Source of the DNA: Methylacidiphilum sp.
Lineage (GTDB): Bacteria; Verrucomicrobiota; Verrucomicrobiia; CAIQCK01
Direction: 5' to 3'
NCBI GenBank assembly: GCA_020718125.1
Contig: DYDC01000123.1
Location: forward strand, 1 to 7,719
Length of the DNA stretch: 7,719 nucleotides
The notes beneath the pieces were generated by a model that was not told the origin of the DNA, did not search any database, and saw only the letters and a program-made list of their open reading frames with translations. Shown here in pieces: positions 5,702-7,719 of this stretch. Within the stretch, counting starts at the first letter, position 1. Each line of letters starts with the position of its first letter. Position numbers and translations under genes: made by a program.

Positions 5702-5703
5702 GT

Positions 5704-6726
5704 CTAACCTTGCTTCGCGACGCTTGAATACTGCTCCGCGTAGTATTTGCGGTATTCGCCCGACTTGATCCGCTCCCACCAAGGGCGGTTCGCCTGATAC
5801 CACGCAATCGTCTCGCCCAGCCCCGCCTCAAACGTGTAGCGCGGCTGCCAGCCCAACTCACGGGCGATCTTCGTCTGGTCAATCGCGTAACGCCGGTCGT
5901 GCCCCGGCCGGTCCGCCACATACTTGATCAAGCTCTCCGGCTTGCCAAGATGCTTCAGCAGCAACTTCACCAAATCGAGATTCTCCCACTCATTGTTGCC
6001 GCCGATGTTATACACCTCGCCCGCCTTGCCGCGCTCCAGCGCCGCCGCGATCGCATCGCAATGGTCCCACACGTGCAGCCAGTCCCGCACCTGCTTGCCG
6101 TCGCCATACACCGGCAGCGGCTTGTCCTCCAGCGCATTGGAGATCATCAGCGGGATCAGCTTCTCCGGGAATTGGTAAGGCCCGTAGTTGTTCGAGCAGC
6201 GCGTGATGACCACGTCCTGCTTGAACGTGTGGCACGCCGCGCGGCAAAGCAGGTCCGCGGCGGCCTTGCTCGCCGCGTAGGGTGAGTTCGGCGCCAGCGG
6301 CGTCTGCTCGGTAAACTTCCCCGTCGCCCCCAGCGCGCCATAGACCTCGTCGGTCGAGACCTGCAGGAACCGACGCACGCCATACTCCCGCGCCAGGCTC
6401 AACATCACCTGCGCCCCGACCGAGTTGGTCTGCACGAACCGCTCCGGCTCCTTGATCGAGCGGTCCACGTGGCTCTCCGCCGCGAAATTGATCACCGCCT
6501 CCGGCCGCTCCGCCTCCATCACCTGCTTTACCGCCGCCTTGTCCACGATGTCACCGCGCACGAACCGGTAACGCCCGCCCTCCGCGACGCCCGCGAGGTT
6601 CTCCAGATTGCCCGCGTAGGTCAGGAGGTCGTAGTTGACGACACGCCACGCCGGTCGCGACTCCAGCGCGAACCGCACGAAGTTGCTGCCGATGAACCCA
6701 CACCCGCCTGTGACAAGGACCTTCAC
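5704..6726 (-). CDS. rmlB: dTDP-glucose 4,6-dehydratase
   Basis: A 340-residue extended short-chain dehydrogenase that converts dTDP-glucose to dTDP-4-keto-6-deoxyglucose using bound NAD+. The Rossmann signature GGCGFIG is at 7-13. NYDLLTYAGNLENL (31-44) is diagnostic of RmlB rather than other epimerases. FAAESHVDRSI (81-91), STDEVYG (124-130, with catalytic-triad-equivalent T125, D126, E127), SPYAASKA (148-155, with Y150 and K154 as the YxxxK pair), RCSNNYGPYQFPEKLIPLM (176-194) and DRPGHDRRYAID (272-283) all match the family. Length is close to the usual 330-360. The start is GTG at 6726, well fixed because the first strand begins at residue 2; no clear ribosome binding site precedes it. 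The 51-nt gap to the GT9 stop contains no convincing terminator, so it is probably in the same operon. rmlC and rmlD are not in the window, so the final sugar could be rhamnose or another 6-deoxyhexose. Confidence 0.95.
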   Translation of the reverse strand: MKVLVTGGCGFIGSNFVRFALESRPAWRVVNYDLLTYAGNLENLAGVAEGGRYRFVRGDIVDKAAVKQVMEAERPEAVINFAAESHVDRSIKEPERFVQTNSVGAQVMLSLAREYGVRRFLQVSTDEVYGALGATGKFTEQTPLAPNSPYAASKAAADLLCRAACHTFKQDVVITRCSNNYGPYQFPEKLIPLMISNALEDKPLPVYGDGKQVRDWLHVWDHCDAIAAALERGKAGEVYNIGGNNEWENLDLVKLLLKHLGKPESLIKYVADRPGHDRRYAIDQTKIARELGWQPRYTFEAGLGETIAWYQANRPWWERIKSGEYRKYYAEQYSSVAKQG

Positions 6727-6777
6727 GGGGCGCGCACCGTAGCAGAAAGACCGCTATCGGCAAAGAGCTTTTTCCCA

Positions 6778-7704
6778 TCAGGACAACATCCCCGCCAAGG
6801 CCCCTTGGACTGTTGTGACTGCCAGCGATTCCATCGGACCGCCCGCCTCCAACACGCGCGCGTTCGGCCCGCGCGGCGCCCAGATGGCCGGCGAAGTGGG
6901 ACCGAACAGGGCCAGCGTGGGCACGCCGACGGCCGCCGCGAGATGCGTCACGCCGCTGTCGTGGCCCGCGAAAAGCGCACAACATTCCAGCACCGCCGCG
7001 AGCCGTGGCAACGGCAGATTGCTTGCGACGGGCAAGTCCAGCGGCTCCAGCGCGCGCCGCGCCTCGTCGTCGGCTTCGCCGAGCACCAGCAGCACGTCAC
7101 GCTTCAACTCGCCGCGCAGCCAGCGGATGACGGCGGCCCAGCGGTCGGCAGGCCAGACCTTGCCCCGGCCGCCGCTGCCGGGATGAACGGCGACTAATCG
7201 TGAAGCGTAGGGCGTGGCGCGTGAAGCGCTGCGGAGGAACTCTTCGGCAAATGCGCGGTCGTCGGCCGACGGGAAGATGCGCGGCACGGGGTTGGCCACT
7301 GTGATGCCGAGCGCGGCGAGCGGGCGGGTGAAGTGGAAGGCGGCGTGTTCACTCCCAGGCTTGGCAGAACCGCGGACAAGCTGCCGCACCCCACACCGGC
7401 GGAGGTTGGCGCTGAAGATGTCGTCGGGGTCGTAGAGATAGGAAACGATGAGATCAAAGCTGGCGAAGTAGTCGCCGAGGGTGTCGTTGAGGTCGCCATC
7501 CCCCGCAAAGAAGCCGGCCATCGCCGCCGCGTCAATCGAACGCGCCGCGTCGGCGTAGTGGCGGCGATCAGCAAGGGCGAGGATGCGCGGGTAACCGAGG
7601 ATTTCGATGCGCGCCTGCGGCCAGCGTTCGCGCAGCGCGCCGATGGCCGGCAACGTCAGGATGAAATCGCCAATCGCCCCGCCGCGGATGACAAGAATAC
7701 GCAT
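6778..7704 (-). CDS. Family 9 glycosyltransferase (ADP-heptose:LPS heptosyltransferase-like)
   Basis: A 308-residue GT-B fold enzyme. The N-terminal MRILVIRGGAIGDFILTLPA is the classic GT9 opening, with D13 in the position of the catalytic aspartate described for WaaC. The second Rossmann domain begins with VAVHPGSGGRGKVWP (171-185), followed by AGHDSGVTHLAAAVGVPTLALFGPT (246-270), the nucleotide-sugar binding region of this family. GT9 enzymes add heptose (or related sugars) to the LPS inner core on the cytoplasmic membrane face. At 308 residues it is slightly short against the usual 320-360, and divergent enough that donor specificity is uncertain. The frame remains open to the window edge via GTG 7719, but the ATG at 7704 matches the family start exactly. 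The minus strand reads TGATG across this start, so an upstream gene may end by overlapping it. Probably cotranscribed with rmlBA. Confidence 0.9.
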   Translation of the reverse strand: MRILVIRGGAIGDFILTLPAIGALRERWPQARIEILGYPRILALADRRHYADAARSIDAAAMAGFFAGDGDLNDTLGDYFASFDLIVSYLYDPDDIFSANLRRCGVRQLVRGSAKPGSEHAAFHFTRPLAALGITVANPVPRIFPSADDRAFAEEFLRSASRATPYASRLVAVHPGSGGRGKVWPADRWAAVIRWLRGELKRDVLLVLGEADDEARRALEPLDLPVASNLPLPRLAAVLECCALFAGHDSGVTHLAAAVGVPTLALFGPTSPAIWAPRGPNARVLEAGGPMESLAVTTVQGALAGMLS

Positions 7705-7719
7705 CAGTAGCCGCGCCAC

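Noticed and set aside
6727..6777. Promoter for rmlB in the 51-bp gap
   Set aside because: The best pairing (TTGCCG then TACGGT) matches the consensus poorly, and cotranscription with the GT9 gene is simpler.

Overview
This GC-rich window is most of a cell-envelope polysaccharide locus (LPS, O-antigen or exopolysaccharide). It contains eight confidently recognisable protein genes and two clusters of palindromic intergenic repeats. The repeats resemble REP/REPIN-type elements that I associate with Verrucomicrobiota and Planctomycetota genomes. Together with the GC-rich coding style, this makes a verrucomicrobial source my best guess, but no taxonomic marker gene is present.

Layout, right to left, because seven of the eight genes are on the minus strand. 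A GT9 (heptosyltransferase-like) glycosyltransferase (6778-7704) is followed by rmlB (dTDP-glucose 4,6-dehydratase, 5704-6726) and rmlA (glucose-1-phosphate thymidylyltransferase, 4969-5691), probably one transcription unit. rmlA meets a lone plus-strand gene tail to tail with an 11-bp overlap of the coding ends. That gene (3660-4979) is a polytopic GT-C/PMT_2 (ArnT- or GT39-like) glycosyltransferase. A 266-bp divergent region with a candidate promoter for each direction separates it from a second minus-strand run: a WbbL-like GT2 (2290-3393), a class I SAM methyltransferase (1408-2157), a DPM1-like GT2 without membrane segments (654-1355) and a DUF2304 three-helix membrane protein (245-634). 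A 26-bp perfect inverted repeat (2192-2266) lies between the first two of these. The left end (1-244) is non-coding repeat DNA. Its palindromic units run right up to the DUF2304 stop codon, and one appears to supply that gene's last codons.

How the genes may work together. RmlA and RmlB make dTDP-4-keto-6-deoxyglucose, the branch point to dTDP-L-rhamnose and other deoxysugars; rmlC and rmlD are not in the window. The GT9 and WbbL-like GT2 enzymes would build the glycan on the cytoplasmic side, and the methyltransferase could decorate it. The DPM1-like GT2 plus DUF2304 would make a polyprenyl-phosphate sugar, the donor class used by GT-C enzymes such as the plus-strand gene. A lipid-linked-sugar arm alongside a nucleotide-sugar arm is the most interesting system-level reading. 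It is inference from families and gene order. No CRISPR array, insertion sequence, tRNA or rRNA was seen.
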